Source: Rugamonas aquatica (lineage in GTDB: Bacteria; Pseudomonadota; Gammaproteobacteria; Burkholderiales; Burkholderiaceae_D). From it: a DNA stretch of 64,000 nt. A program made the translations under genes and the position numbers. The stretch lies in assembly GCF_009380215.1 (NCBI RefSeq), contig NZ_WHUG01000012.1, positions 62,001 through 126,000 on the forward strand, in the 5' to 3' direction. This document shows, piece by piece, positions 33,542 to 42,245 of the stretch (positions are counted from its first letter, which is position 1; every line of letters starts with the position of its first letter). Below the pieces are notes generated by a model that worked only from the letters and a program-made list of their open reading frames with translations, ran no database searches and had not been told where the DNA came from.

Positions 33542-33557
33542 ATGCAATCGGTTGCAT
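33542..33557. promoter_or_regulatory. LacI-type operator O2 of the sux operon
   Basis: ATGCAATCGGTTGCAT differs from the first operator by one base. Its centre is 57 bp from the other and it lies 3 bases beyond the regulator's stop codon. Two sites allow co-operative or looped binding around the promoter. Confidence 0.8.
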
Positions 33558-33560
33558 AAA

Positions 33561-34607
33561 TCAGACAGAACTGCTGCGGACGATCAATTGGGTAGGGATT
33601 TTCAGCGAAGGCGCCGGGCGGCCGTCGACCAGCTCCAGCAGCTGGGCCACCAGCGCCCGGCCGGCCTCGCGTATCGGTTGCTGCACGGTGGTCAGCGGCG
33701 GATGGAAGTAGCCGGCCAGCTCGATATCGTCGTAGCCGACCACGGCGACCTGGCCCGGCACGTCCAGGCTGTGCTGGCGCAGCGTGTTAATCGCGGTCAT
33801 GGCCATCAGGTCGCTGCCGGCGAACACGGCGTCGAACGGCAGGCCGCGGCGCAGCAGTTCCTGCACCGCCTCCTTGCCGCCGTCCGGCAGGAAGGACACC
33901 GACACCTGCAACGCCGGATCGACCGCCATGCCGGCCTGCCGCAGCGCGCGGCACAGGCCTTCGTAACGCTGGCCCACTTCGGGCAGATTGATATCGCCGA
34001 AGAAGGCGATGTGCTTGCGGCCCTGCGCGATCAGATGCGCGCCGGCCAGCTCGCCGCCGGCCACGTTGTCGCCGCCGACGGTGCAGTACAGCTGCTGCGG
34101 CAATTGCGCGCCCCACACCACGATGGGCACATGGCGCGCGGCCAGCTGGTTCAGTTGTTCATGGTGGCGCCACTGGCCGATCAGGATGATGCCGATCACG
34201 CGGCCCGTATCGAAGGGCGCGGCGGCCGCGTCCAGCTCCTCGGCGTCCACGCGCGAGACCAGCATGTCGAAACCCAGCTCGGTCAGCGCGTCGGCCAGGC
34301 TGCCCAGCATCGACAGGAAGAAGGGATCGGACAAATGCTGGCGCGTGGCCGAGTCGTAGGGGATCACCACGCCGACGGTGCGGTTCTGCTTCATGCGCAG
34401 GTTCTGCGCGCCGATGTTGATGGTGTACTTGAGCGAGCGGGCCAGCTCCATGATGCGCACCCGCGTCTCTTCGCTGACCAGCTTGCTGCCCGCCAGCGCG
34501 CGCGACACCGTCGAGGTCGACACGCCGGCCAGCCGGGCGATGTCGGCCATTTGCAGGCGCCGCTGTTGGGCGGAACTGTCCGCGTCGGGCGGCGTGGTCT
34601 TGGGCAT
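33561..34607 (-). CDS. suxR: LacI-family transcriptional regulator of the sux operon (SuxR-like)
   Basis: A 348-residue repressor. The N-terminal helix-turn-helix with hinge is clear (MADIARLAGVSTSTVSRALA, about 20-39, then TINIGAQNLRMKQNRTVGVV). The periplasmic-binding-like effector domain follows (about 75-340, with GVVIPYDSATRQHLSDPFF and VVGYDDIELAGYFHPPLTT). The next gene downstream carries matching operators, so it is probably the sucrose- or fructose-responsive regulator. It starts 3 bases after a GST gene in the same direction and may be transcribed with it. Confidence 0.88.
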   Translation of the reverse strand: MPKTTPPDADSSAQQRRLQMADIARLAGVSTSTVSRALAGSKLVSEETRVRIMELARSLKYTINIGAQNLRMKQNRTVGVVIPYDSATRQHLSDPFFLSMLGSLADALTELGFDMLVSRVDAEELDAAAAPFDTGRVIGIILIGQWRHHEQLNQLAARHVPIVVWGAQLPQQLYCTVGGDNVAGGELAGAHLIAQGRKHIAFFGDINLPEVGQRYEGLCRALRQAGMAVDPALQVSVSFLPDGGKEAVQELLRRGLPFDAVFAGSDLMAMTAINTLRQHSLDVPGQVAVVGYDDIELAGYFHPPLTTVQQPIREAGRALVAQLLELVDGRPAPSLKIPTQLIVRSSSV

Positions 34608-34610
34608 GGC

Positions 34611-35219
34611 TTACTGAGGAACCGTGTCCTTGAACGACTGGCGCTCGGACAATTTGTCGAACAGGCGCGCCAGGTTCGGATGGTCGTCGCGCCAGGTGAT
34701 TTCCGGGAAGCGGAACGACAGCCAGCCCAGCGTGCAACCCACCGCCACGTCGGCCAGCGAGTAGTGGATGCCGGCGCAATAGGCCGACTCGCCCAGCTTC
34801 TCCGACAAGGAGGCCAGGCCCAGCTGCACCTTGCGCATCTGGCGCGCGATCCAGTCTTCGCTCTGCAATTCAGGCGGACGCTGGGTGCGCTCCAGGCGCA
34901 CGATGATGGCGGCGTCCAGCATGCCGTCGGCCAGCGCTTCCCAGCACTTGATATCGGCGCGGTCGCGGCCGTTTGGCGGCAGCAGCTTGCATACCGGCGT
35001 CAGCGTATCGAGGTACTCGACCATGACGCGCGAATCGATCATGACGTTGCCGTCTTCCATGACCAGGCTAGGCACTTTGCCCAGCGGGTTCAGCTTGTCG
35101 ATGGTGGTGTCCGGCGCCCACACATTTTCCAGTTCAAACTGGTAATCAAGCTTCTTTTCCGCCAGAACAACACGAACTTTGCGTACATAAGGACTGGCGA
35201 GGGAACCGATGAGTTTCAT
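34611..35219 (-). CDS. Glutathione S-transferase family protein
   Basis: A 202-residue GST: MKLIGSLASPYVRKVRVVLAE with the active-site Ser region, LGKVPSLVMEDGNVMIDSRVMVEYL for glutathione binding, and a helical domain with YSLADVAVGCTLGWLSFRFP. It is divergent from purB, and suxR follows almost immediately. Nothing connects it with sucrose chemistry. The substrate is unknown. Confidence 0.88.
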   Translation of the reverse strand: MKLIGSLASPYVRKVRVVLAEKKLDYQFELENVWAPDTTIDKLNPLGKVPSLVMEDGNVMIDSRVMVEYLDTLTPVCKLLPPNGRDRADIKCWEALADGMLDAAIIVRLERTQRPPELQSEDWIARQMRKVQLGLASLSEKLGESAYCAGIHYSLADVAVGCTLGWLSFRFPEITWRDDHPNLARLFDKLSERQSFKDTVPQ

Positions 35220-35327
35220 AGAGGCTTAGAGTGGAAGATCAGACAACAGTATAACATCGGAGGCCTCGCGCCCGGCCAATGGTAAAATCTACCTTTGCGC
35301 AATTTTAACCCTGCCTTCCTTCCCATC

Positions 35328-36704
35328 ATGACCACTACTCCTTACTCCACGCTGTCGGCGCTGTCGCCGCTGGACGGCCGCTACGCCGGTAAAACCGACC
35401 TGCTGCGTCCCATCCTGTCCGAATCGGGCTTCATGCACCACCGCGTCAAAGTAGAAATCTCCTGGCTGCAAGCGCTGTCGCTGGCCGGTTTCGCTGAAAT
35501 CAAGCCGTTCTCGGCCGCAGGCACCGCCCTGCTGGACAAGATCGCCAACGAGTTCACCGAGCAGGATGCCGCCCGCATCAAGGAAATCGAAGCCGTCACC
35601 AACCACGACGTCAAGGCCGTGGAGTACTGGCTCAAGGAGCAAGTCAAGGATGTGCCGGAACTGGTGGCCGCGTCGGAGTTCATCCACTTCGCCTGCACCT
35701 CGGAAGACATCAACAACACCTCGCACGGCATGATGCTGAAAGCGGCCCGCGACAGCGTCATGCTGCCGTCGCTGACCAATGTGATCGCCAAGCTGAAAGA
35801 GATCGCCATCGCCAACGCCGACGTGCCGATGCTGTCGCGCACCCACGGCCAGACCGCCAGCCCGACCACGCTGGGCAAGGAAATGGCCAACGTCGTCGCC
35901 CGCCTGCAGCGCGCCATCAAGCGCATCGAGCAGGTCGAGATCCTCGGCAAGATGAACGGCGCGGTCGGCAACTACAACGCCCACCTGTCGGCCTACCCGT
36001 CGTTCGACTGGGCCAACTTCTCCAAGGACGTGATCGAGCGGCGCCTGGGCCTGGTGTTCAACCCGTACACCATCCAGATCGAACCGCACGACTACATGGC
36101 CGAACTGTTCGACGCCTTCGCCCGCGTCAACACCATCCTGCTGGACCTGAACCGCGACATCTGGAGCTACGTCTCGCTGGGCTACTTCAAGCAGAAGACC
36201 AAGGCCGGCGAAATCGGTTCGTCGACCATGCCGCACAAGGTCAACCCGATCGACTTCGAAAACTCGGAAGGCAACCTGGGCCTGGCCAACGCCGTGCTGA
36301 AGCACCTGTCCGAAAAACTGCCGGTCTCGCGCATGCAGCGCGACCTGACCGATTCGACCGTGCTGCGCAACATCGGCGTCGGCCTCGGCTACACGCTGCT
36401 GGCCTACGACAGCTGCCTGCGCGGCCTGAACAAGCTGGAAGTGAACCACGCCCGCCTGGCCGCCGACCTCGACGCCAACTGGGAAGTGCTGGCCGAGCCG
36501 GTGCAAACCGTGATGCGCCGCTACGGCATCGAGAATCCGTACGAGCAGCTGAAAGAGCTGACCCGTGGCAAAGGCATCTCGAAAGACGCGCTGCGCGACT
36601 TCATCACCGGCCTGGCGATCCCGCAGGAAGCCAAAGACCTGCTGCTGGCCATGACCCCGGCCAACTACATCGGTATCGCGACGGATCTGGCTAAAGCCAT
36701 CTAA
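35328..36704 (+). CDS. purB: Adenylosuccinate lyase
   Basis: PurB acts twice in purine synthesis: it cleaves SAICAR to AICAR and adenylosuccinate to AMP. The 458-residue protein has the fumarase/aspartase signature GSSTMPHKVNPIDFENSEGN and the active-site His region SRTHGQTASPTTLGKEM. The ATG at 35328 gives MTTTPYSTLSALSPLDGRY, close to the usual proteobacterial N-terminus. TAAAAT at 35283-35288 may be its -10. A strong terminator follows. Confidence 0.95.
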   Translation: MTTTPYSTLSALSPLDGRYAGKTDLLRPILSESGFMHHRVKVEISWLQALSLAGFAEIKPFSAAGTALLDKIANEFTEQDAARIKEIEAVTNHDVKAVEYWLKEQVKDVPELVAASEFIHFACTSEDINNTSHGMMLKAARDSVMLPSLTNVIAKLKEIAIANADVPMLSRTHGQTASPTTLGKEMANVVARLQRAIKRIEQVEILGKMNGAVGNYNAHLSAYPSFDWANFSKDVIERRLGLVFNPYTIQIEPHDYMAELFDAFARVNTILLDLNRDIWSYVSLGYFKQKTKAGEIGSSTMPHKVNPIDFENSEGNLGLANAVLKHLSEKLPVSRMQRDLTDSTVLRNIGVGLGYTLLAYDSCLRGLNKLEVNHARLAADLDANWEVLAEPVQTVMRRYGIENPYEQLKELTRGKGISKDALRDFITGLAIPQEAKDLLLAMTPANYIGIATDLAKAI

Positions 36705-36730
36705 GCAAACCGTTAAAACTGTTTTACACT

Positions 36731-36766
36731 AGCCCCCGCCGACATTTGTCCCGGGGGCTTTTTTTT
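36731..36766 (+). terminator. Rho-independent terminator after purB
   Basis: AGCCCCCG (36731-36738) pairs with CGGGGGCT (36752-36759) and is followed by eight T. It lies 27 bases after the purB stop. Confidence 0.88.
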
Positions 36767-36792
36767 GCCCGTCCAGCGCGCATCGCATTTCT

Positions 36793-36820
36793 TTGGTATA
36801 TTAGTCCTAACACGTACTAT
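36793..36820 (+). promoter_or_regulatory. Candidate promoter of the cytochrome b561-yceI operon
   Basis: TTGGTA (36793-36798) and TACTAT (36815-36820) are 16 bases apart, just after the purB terminator and 18 bases upstream of the cytochrome gene. Pattern match only. Confidence 0.35.
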
Positions 36821-36837
36821 TTCTGGAGTTCAAGCTT

Positions 36838-37362
36838 ATGCAACGCTATACCAAAACGGCAATGCTGCTGCACTGGCTGACCGCCCTGCTGATCATCGCC
36901 GCCTTCTTCCTCGGCCTGACCATGGTGGACATACACGGCATCACGCCCACCAAGCTCAAATACTATTCCTGGCACAAATGGCTGGGCGTGACGGTGCTGG
37001 GCGTGGCCGCCATCCGCCTGCTGTGGCGCAAGGCCAATAAACCACCGCCGCCGCTGGCTAGCATTCCGGCCTGGCAGCACAAGGTGGCCGACGGCATGCA
37101 CTACCTGCTGTACTTCTTCATCTTCGCGGTGCCGATCTCCGGCTACCTGTATTCGTACGCGGCCGGCGTGCCGGTGGTGTACCTGGGCCTGGTCCAGCTG
37201 CCGGCCATCATCGAGCCGAACGCCGAACTTAAGCCGATCTTAAAAACCGTTCACTATGTTCTGACCATGACGATGGCCGCCGCCGTAGTGGCCCACGCCC
37301 TCGCCGCACTCAAGCATCACTTTGTCGACCGCGACATCACGCTCAAACGCATGCTGCCGTAA
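36838..37362 (+). CDS. Cytochrome b561, di-heme membrane protein
   Basis: A 174-residue protein with four membrane helices. Candidate heme ligands on the helices are His12, His46, His139 and His153, with further His at 81, 88 and 160. Bacterial cytochrome b561 proteins move electrons between quinol and periplasmic acceptors, including superoxide. The two yceI genes follow at once on the same strand, a frequent pairing. A GGAG site precedes the start. Confidence 0.88.
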   Translation: MQRYTKTAMLLHWLTALLIIAAFFLGLTMVDIHGITPTKLKYYSWHKWLGVTVLGVAAIRLLWRKANKPPPPLASIPAWQHKVADGMHYLLYFFIFAVPISGYLYSYAAGVPVVYLGLVQLPAIIEPNAELKPILKTVHYVLTMTMAAAVVAHALAALKHHFVDRDITLKRMLP

Positions 37363-37386
37363 TCCCCACTCATCACCGGAGCCACT

Positions 37387-37941
37387 ATGAAAACCATGAA
37401 AAAACTCGCCCTCGTCTCGCTGATGGGTGTTGCCCTGGCCGCCAGCGCCGCCGCCCTGAAGACCGATCCGGCCAAGTCCACCGTGTCGGCCGTGTTCAAG
37501 CAGATGAACGTGCCGGTCGAATCCAAGTTCAAGAAATACACCGTCGCCATCGACTACGATGCGGCCAAGCCGGACGCCTCCAAGGCCACCGTTGAAGTCG
37601 AGACCGCCAGCCTGGACGTGGGCGACGCCGACATGAACAAGGAAGTGGCGAAGAAGGAATGGTTCAACTCGGCCCAGTTCCCGAAAGCCACCTTCGTCTC
37701 GTCGTCGATCAAGAGCGCCGGCGCCGGCAAGCTCAACGTCACCGGCAAGCTGACCATCAAGGGCAAGACCGCCGACATCACCTTCCCGCTGACGGTCAAG
37801 GCCGACGGCGGCAAGCAAGTGTTTGAAGGCGCGCTGCCGATCAAACGCCTGGCCTACAACATCGGCGAAGGCGAATGGAAAGACACCGGCATGGTCGCCG
37901 ATGAAGTGACGATCAAGTTCCACGTCGTCGCAGGCCAATAA
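37387..37941 (+). CDS. Secreted YceI-family isoprenoid-binding protein (first copy)
   Basis: A 184-residue YceI lipocalin-like protein with a signal peptide ending near AASAAALK. It shows the family's KSTVSAVFKQMNVPVESKFKKY opening and NVTGKLTIKGKTADITFPL. YceI proteins bind polyisoprenoid or quinone-like ligands in the periplasm. It follows cytochrome b561 by 24 bases. The second copy differs clearly, so the duplication is old or the two were acquired separately. Confidence 0.9.
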   Translation: MKTMKKLALVSLMGVALAASAAALKTDPAKSTVSAVFKQMNVPVESKFKKYTVAIDYDAAKPDASKATVEVETASLDVGDADMNKEVAKKEWFNSAQFPKATFVSSSIKSAGAGKLNVTGKLTIKGKTADITFPLTVKADGGKQVFEGALPIKRLAYNIGEGEWKDTGMVADEVTIKFHVVAGQ

Positions 37942-37964
37942 TTTAACCAAGGAGACACAAGCGC

Positions 37965-38531
37965 ATGAAATTCCAGATCCTGATCGCCACGCTGCTGGCC
38001 GCCTCGGCCTCGTCGGCCATCGCCGCCACCTACAACATCGACCCGACCCACACCTACCCGAGCTTCGAGGCCGACCACATGGGCCTGTCGGTATGGCGCG
38101 GCAAGTTCGACAAGACCAGCGGCACCGTGACCATGGACCGCAGCGCCAAGACCGGCGCGCTGGACATCGCCATCGCCGCCGACTCGATCGACTTCGGCAT
38201 GGACAAGATGAACAGCCACGCCAAGACGGCCGACATGTTCAACGTCGAGAAATTCCCGACCATCACCTACAAGAGCAAGTCGTTCAAGTTCGACGGCGAC
38301 AAGCTGGTCGGCGTCGACGGCGAGCTGACCCTGCTGGGCGTGACCAAGCCGGTGGCGCTGAAGGTGGACAAGTTCAACTGCATCATGCACCCGCGCTACA
38401 AGCGTGAAGTGTGCGGCGCCAACGCCGTGGCCGAGTTCAAGCGCACCGATTTCGGCCTGAACTACGGCACCCCGGCCTTCGCACCGGAAGTCAAACTGGC
38501 GATCCAGATCGAAGCCATCAAAGCCGACTAA
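37965..38531 (+). CDS. Secreted YceI-family isoprenoid-binding protein (second copy)
   Basis: A 188-residue YceI protein: signal peptide to SSAIAA, then TYNIDPTHTYPSFEADHMG, the canonical YceI N-terminus, and ELTLLGVTKPVALKVDKFNC. It has two Cys (NCIMHP and REVCGANA), absent from the first copy, which may form a disulfide. A strong AAGGAG site precedes it. It lies 23 bases after the first copy and is followed by a terminator that closes the operon. Confidence 0.92.
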   Translation: MKFQILIATLLAASASSAIAATYNIDPTHTYPSFEADHMGLSVWRGKFDKTSGTVTMDRSAKTGALDIAIAADSIDFGMDKMNSHAKTADMFNVEKFPTITYKSKSFKFDGDKLVGVDGELTLLGVTKPVALKVDKFNCIMHPRYKREVCGANAVAEFKRTDFGLNYGTPAFAPEVKLAIQIEAIKAD

Positions 38532-38552
38532 GCCAGCCAAGCTGCCTGCCAG

Positions 38553-38587
38553 CCCCTGCCCATCCAATGGATGCGCAGGGGTTTTTT
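38553..38587 (+). terminator. Rho-independent terminator after the yceI pair
   Basis: CCCCTGC (38553-38559) pairs with GCAGGGG (38575-38581), and the stem continues inward with CATCC/GGATG. Six T follow at once. Confidence 0.88.
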
Positions 38588-38640
38588 ATTGTTATACTCC
38601 CGCCGTTGTTCCCTTTCCCACCACTTCAACAACGACAAAA

Positions 38641-40794
38641 ATGCATAAGACACTGATCGCGCTCGCCATCCTGAGCACCGCAGCCCAAGCCGATGAAGGC
38701 ATGTGGATGCCGCAACAGCTGCCACAAGTAGCCAAGCAACTGAAAGCCGCCGGCCTGAAGCTGGACCCAGCCAACCTGACCAAACTGACCGAGTTCCCGA
38801 TGGGCGCCATCGTCAGCCTGGGCGGTTGCTCGGCCTCGTTCGTCTCGCCGCAAGGCCTGGTCGCCACCAACCACCACTGCGTCTACGGCAGCGTGGCGCA
38901 CAATTCCACGCCGGAGCGCGACCTGCTGGCCAACGGCTTCCTGGCCCATAACTTCGGCGAAGAACTGCCGGCCGCCCCGGGCAGCCGCATCTTCGTGACC
39001 AAGGCCGTCACCAACGTCAGCAAGCAAGTCGTCACCGCCGATGTCGCCAAACTGAGCGGCAAGAAACGCAGCGACGCCATCGAGAAGAACCAGAAAACCA
39101 TCCAGGCCGAGTGCGAAAAAGACGAAGGCCACCGCTGCACCGTGTCGTCCTACTACGGCGGCCTGGAGTACTACCTGATCAAGCAACTGGAAATCCGCGA
39201 CGTGCGCCTGGTGCACGCGCCACCGGCCGGCGTCGGCAAGTTCGGCGGCGACACCGACAACTGGATGTGGCCGCGCCACACCGGCGACTACGGCTTCTAC
39301 CGCGCCTACGTCAGCAAGGACGGCAAGGCCGCCGACTTCAGCAAGGACAACGTCCCTTACCTGCCGCAGCACTTCCTGAAACTGGCCAAGGAAGGCAGCA
39401 AGGAAGGCGACTTCGTCATGGTGCTCGGCTACCCAGGCCGCACCAACCGCCACCGCCTGCCGTCGGAAGTGTCGTACACCTTCGACTGGAGCTACCCAAC
39501 GTTCGTGAAGACCTCGGCCGAGAGCCTGGCGACCATCGCCGACACCACCAAGGACAACAAGGACACCGCGCTGAAATACGCGTCGCAAGTGGCCAGCATC
39601 AACAACTACTACAAGAACCGCCAGGGCATGCTGGACTCCTACGCCGGCAGCGACATGCTCAAGCGTAAAACCGCCGAGCACGAAGCGCTGAAGACCTGGA
39701 TCAACGCCAACCCGGCCCGCAAGGCCGAGTACGCCGGCGACATCGAACTGGTGGAAAAGCTGATCGCCCAGCGCGACGCCGAAACCAAGCGCGACTACTT
39801 CCTGTCCTCGTCCAAGCCACGCCTGCTGAACACCGCGCGCACCTTGTACCGCCTGGCCAACGAAAACACCAAGCCTGACGCCGAACGCAAGGCCGGCTTC
39901 CAGGTCCGCGACGTGCCGCGCATCAAATCGTCGGTCGCCGCCCTGGTGCGCAACTACGATGAAAAGGTCGACAAGGCGCTGGTGATGAACAGCCTGTCCA
40001 AGTACGCCGCCCTGCCGGCAGCCCAGCGCAACGCCGAGTTCGACGCCGTCATCGGCATCAAGGACGGCATGAGCAAGGCCGACCTGCAAGCCGCGCTGGA
40101 CGTGATGTACGCCGGCAGCAAGCTGGGCGACGCCGCCGAGCGCAGCAGCTGGATCGGCAAGACCCCGGCCGAGTTCAAGGCCAGCAACGACGCCTTCATC
40201 AAAGCGGCCGTGGCCCTGTACGAGCCGGGCATGAAGGAAGAAGCGGAAGAGGAAGAGCTGGGCGGCAAGCTGCAACAGGCTTACGCCAACTACATGAAAG
40301 CCAAGATCGCCTTCATGCAGAGCAAAGGCCAGGCCGTCTACCCTGACGCCAACGGCACGCTGCGCGTGACCTTCGGCCAGATCGCCGGCCGCGACCACGG
40401 CGCCGACGGCACCACCTGGAAAGCCTTCACCACCGTGGAAGGCGTGGTTGCCAAAGCCACCGGCGAAGGCGAGTTCAACGCACCGAAAGCCCAGCTGGCC
40501 GCGATCAAGGCCAAGGACTTCGGCAAGTACTTCGATCCGAAACTGAAATCGGTGCCGCTGGCCTACCTGGCCACGCTGGACATCACCGGCGGCAACTCCG
40601 GCTCGGCCGCGCTGAACGCCAAGGGCGAGTGGATCGGCCTGGCCTTCGACGGCACGCTCGATTCGATCATCTCGGACTGGGACTTCAACAAAGCCAACAC
40701 CCGCGACATCCAGGTCGACCTGCGCTACATCCTGTGGAACATGAAACACGTGGACCACGCCGACAACCTGCTGAAAGAAATGAACGCGGAATAA
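38641..40794 (+). CDS. S46-family dipeptidyl peptidase (DPP7/DPP11 type)
   Basis: A 717-residue secreted serine peptidase that removes dipeptides from peptide N-termini in the periplasm. The signal peptide is MHKTLIALAILSTAAQA. Catalytic elements are His79 in TNHHCVYGS, an Asp in GGDTDNWMWPRHTGDY and Ser653 in GGNSGSAALN. At the S1-specificity position (Gly in DPP7, Arg in DPP11) my alignment of FDGTLDSIISDWDF places Ser, which argues against the acidic preference of DPP11. A terminator follows. Confidence 0.88.
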   Translation: MHKTLIALAILSTAAQADEGMWMPQQLPQVAKQLKAAGLKLDPANLTKLTEFPMGAIVSLGGCSASFVSPQGLVATNHHCVYGSVAHNSTPERDLLANGFLAHNFGEELPAAPGSRIFVTKAVTNVSKQVVTADVAKLSGKKRSDAIEKNQKTIQAECEKDEGHRCTVSSYYGGLEYYLIKQLEIRDVRLVHAPPAGVGKFGGDTDNWMWPRHTGDYGFYRAYVSKDGKAADFSKDNVPYLPQHFLKLAKEGSKEGDFVMVLGYPGRTNRHRLPSEVSYTFDWSYPTFVKTSAESLATIADTTKDNKDTALKYASQVASINNYYKNRQGMLDSYAGSDMLKRKTAEHEALKTWINANPARKAEYAGDIELVEKLIAQRDAETKRDYFLSSSKPRLLNTARTLYRLANENTKPDAERKAGFQVRDVPRIKSSVAALVRNYDEKVDKALVMNSLSKYAALPAAQRNAEFDAVIGIKDGMSKADLQAALDVMYAGSKLGDAAERSSWIGKTPAEFKASNDAFIKAAVALYEPGMKEEAEEEELGGKLQQAYANYMKAKIAFMQSKGQAVYPDANGTLRVTFGQIAGRDHGADGTTWKAFTTVEGVVAKATGEGEFNAPKAQLAAIKAKDFGKYFDPKLKSVPLAYLATLDITGGNSGSAALNAKGEWIGLAFDGTLDSIISDWDFNKANTRDIQVDLRYILWNMKHVDHADNLLKEMNAE

Positions 40795-40815
40795 GCCGTC
40801 TCCGCCTCACCCTCG

Positions 40816-40849
40816 AAACCACGCCCCGGCAACGCGGCGTGGTTTTTTT
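40816..40849 (+). terminator. Rho-independent terminator after the S46 peptidase
   Basis: AAACCACGCC (40816-40825) pairs with GGCGTGGTTT (40836-40845) across a 10-base loop, and T continue to 40849. It lies 22 bases after the stop. Confidence 0.88.
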
Positions 40850-40896
40850 ATGGATCGGTTACATTAAGGGTTCCTCAACCTTCTTCAGGAGATGTC

Positions 40897-41463
40897 ATGG
40901 CCGCGAAAAAAGTCGCTGTAGTGATCGGCAGTCTGCGCAAGGATTCGCTGAACCGCAAGTTCGCCCACGAGTTGATCGCGCTGGCGCCGCCGTCCTTGCA
41001 ATTGGAGATCGTCGAGATCGGCGAACTGCCGCTGTACAACCAGGACCTGGAAGAAAACGGCGCCACCGCGCCGCAAACCTGGACCCACTTCCGCCAGCGC
41101 ATGCAGGACGCGCAAGCGGTGCTGTTCGTCACGCCGGAATACAACCGCTCGGTGCCGGCGCCGCTGAAGAACGCCATCGACATCGGCTCCCGCCCCTACG
41201 GCAGCAGCATCTGGAGCGGCAAGCCGGCCGCCATCGTCAGCGTGTCGCCGGGCGCCACCGGCGGCTTCGGCTCCAACCACCATTTGCGCCAGTCGATGGT
41301 GTTCCTCGACATGCCGCTGCTGCAGCAACCGGAAGCCTACATCGGCGGCGCCGCCAAGCTGCTCGGCGACGACGGCAAGCTGAACAACGACAGCACCCGC
41401 GAGTTCCTGCAAAAGTTCATGAACACCTTCGGCGCCTGGGTCGAAACCAACGCCAAGAAATAA
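40897..41463 (+). CDS. NADPH-dependent FMN reductase / quinone reductase (ChrR-like)
   Basis: A 188-residue flavodoxin-like reductase. GSLRKDSLNRKFA binds the FMN phosphate, PEYNRSVPAPLKNAID is the second flavin loop, and SVSPGATGGFGSNHHLRQ is typical of the YieF/ChrR group, which reduces quinones, chromate and similar acceptors by two electrons. An AGGAG site precedes the start. It stands alone between a terminator and a convergent gene. Confidence 0.9.
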   Translation: MAAKKVAVVIGSLRKDSLNRKFAHELIALAPPSLQLEIVEIGELPLYNQDLEENGATAPQTWTHFRQRMQDAQAVLFVTPEYNRSVPAPLKNAIDIGSRPYGSSIWSGKPAAIVSVSPGATGGFGSNHHLRQSMVFLDMPLLQQPEAYIGGAAKLLGDDGKLNNDSTREFLQKFMNTFGAWVETNAKK

Positions 41464-41474
41464 TCAGCGCGCGA

Positions 41475-42245
41475 TCAGCGTTTGATCGCCTTGAAGGCGT
41501 GGCCGGCCTCGGTCAGCGCGGCCGGCTTGGCGGCCGCATTGCCGGCTACATTGCCGGCCGCCGGCCGCGCCGCGCGTTGCAGCGCCAGCAGCAGCGGCGC
41601 TTTGCGCTCCGGATCCGGCAGCAGCGCCAGGTCGGCGCCCGGCAGACGCTGGGCCAGCGCGCCCGCCTCATCCGCCCCCAGCTGCTCGCAGCTGACGTAA
41701 AGCCGGTACGACGCCCAGCTGTTGCCCACCTCCAGCATGAAGCCGGCCACGTTCGCCGTGCCCGGCTGGCCCGGCAGCGCCGTCACGCGCAGCCTGGTCT
41801 TGCCTTTGCGCAGATGCAGCGTATCCCAGGTCTGCATCGGATAGAAGCGCGGCGCATCGGCCCCCTCCATCGGCGACGATGCGGCGGCCGGCTCCGCCAC
41901 GATCACCGGCAGCTTGCCCAGCGACGCCAGCGGCGCCACCCCGCCGTAGCGGCCGCTGCCGGCCGGCGTCACCAGCAGCAGATCGGCCGCCGGCCACTGG
42001 CGCACCGCCTCGGCGCTGTAGGCATCGGCGTCGGCGCCCACGGTGAGGATGCTCAAGCCCTGGAAGTGAATCAACGCCAGCCCCCTGCCCGCCAGTTGCA
42101 CCCGCCCCGGCGCCGCAGGCGCCACCGGTGCAGCGCCCTCCAGCTCGATCACATAGCGCGGCCCGATCTGCGCCAGCCCCACCTTGCAGCCCAGCGCCAG
42201 CAAGGCCACCACGATCAACGCCCGCCATCCATAGCTGTTGCCCAT
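41475..42245 (-). CDS. Exported protein of unknown function with possible degenerate metallo-beta-lactamase-like fold
   Basis: A 256-residue protein with an N-terminal hydrophobic segment (about 8-20, WRALIVVALLALGC). The Cys at its end is an imperfect lipobox. RGLALIHFQGLSILTVGADADAY and WPAADLLLVTP resemble the start of MBL-fold proteins of the UlaG/ComEC type, but the HxHxDH metal motif is missing. A low-complexity Ala-rich stretch precedes the C-terminus. The fold suggestion is weak. It converges on the FMN reductase and is divergent from the M14 gene. Confidence 0.7.
   Translation of the reverse strand: MGNSYGWRALIVVALLALGCKVGLAQIGPRYVIELEGAAPVAPAAPGRVQLAGRGLALIHFQGLSILTVGADADAYSAEAVRQWPAADLLLVTPAGSGRYGGVAPLASLGKLPVIVAEPAAASSPMEGADAPRFYPMQTWDTLHLRKGKTRLRVTALPGQPGTANVAGFMLEVGNSWASYRLYVSCEQLGADEAGALAQRLPGADLALLPDPERKAPLLLALQRAARPAAGNVAGNAAAKPAALTEAGHAFKAIKR

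Noticed and set aside
34611..35219. GST next to suxR as a member of the sucrose locus
   Set aside because: Only position links it; it has no chemistry in common and lies upstream of the regulator, divergent from purB.
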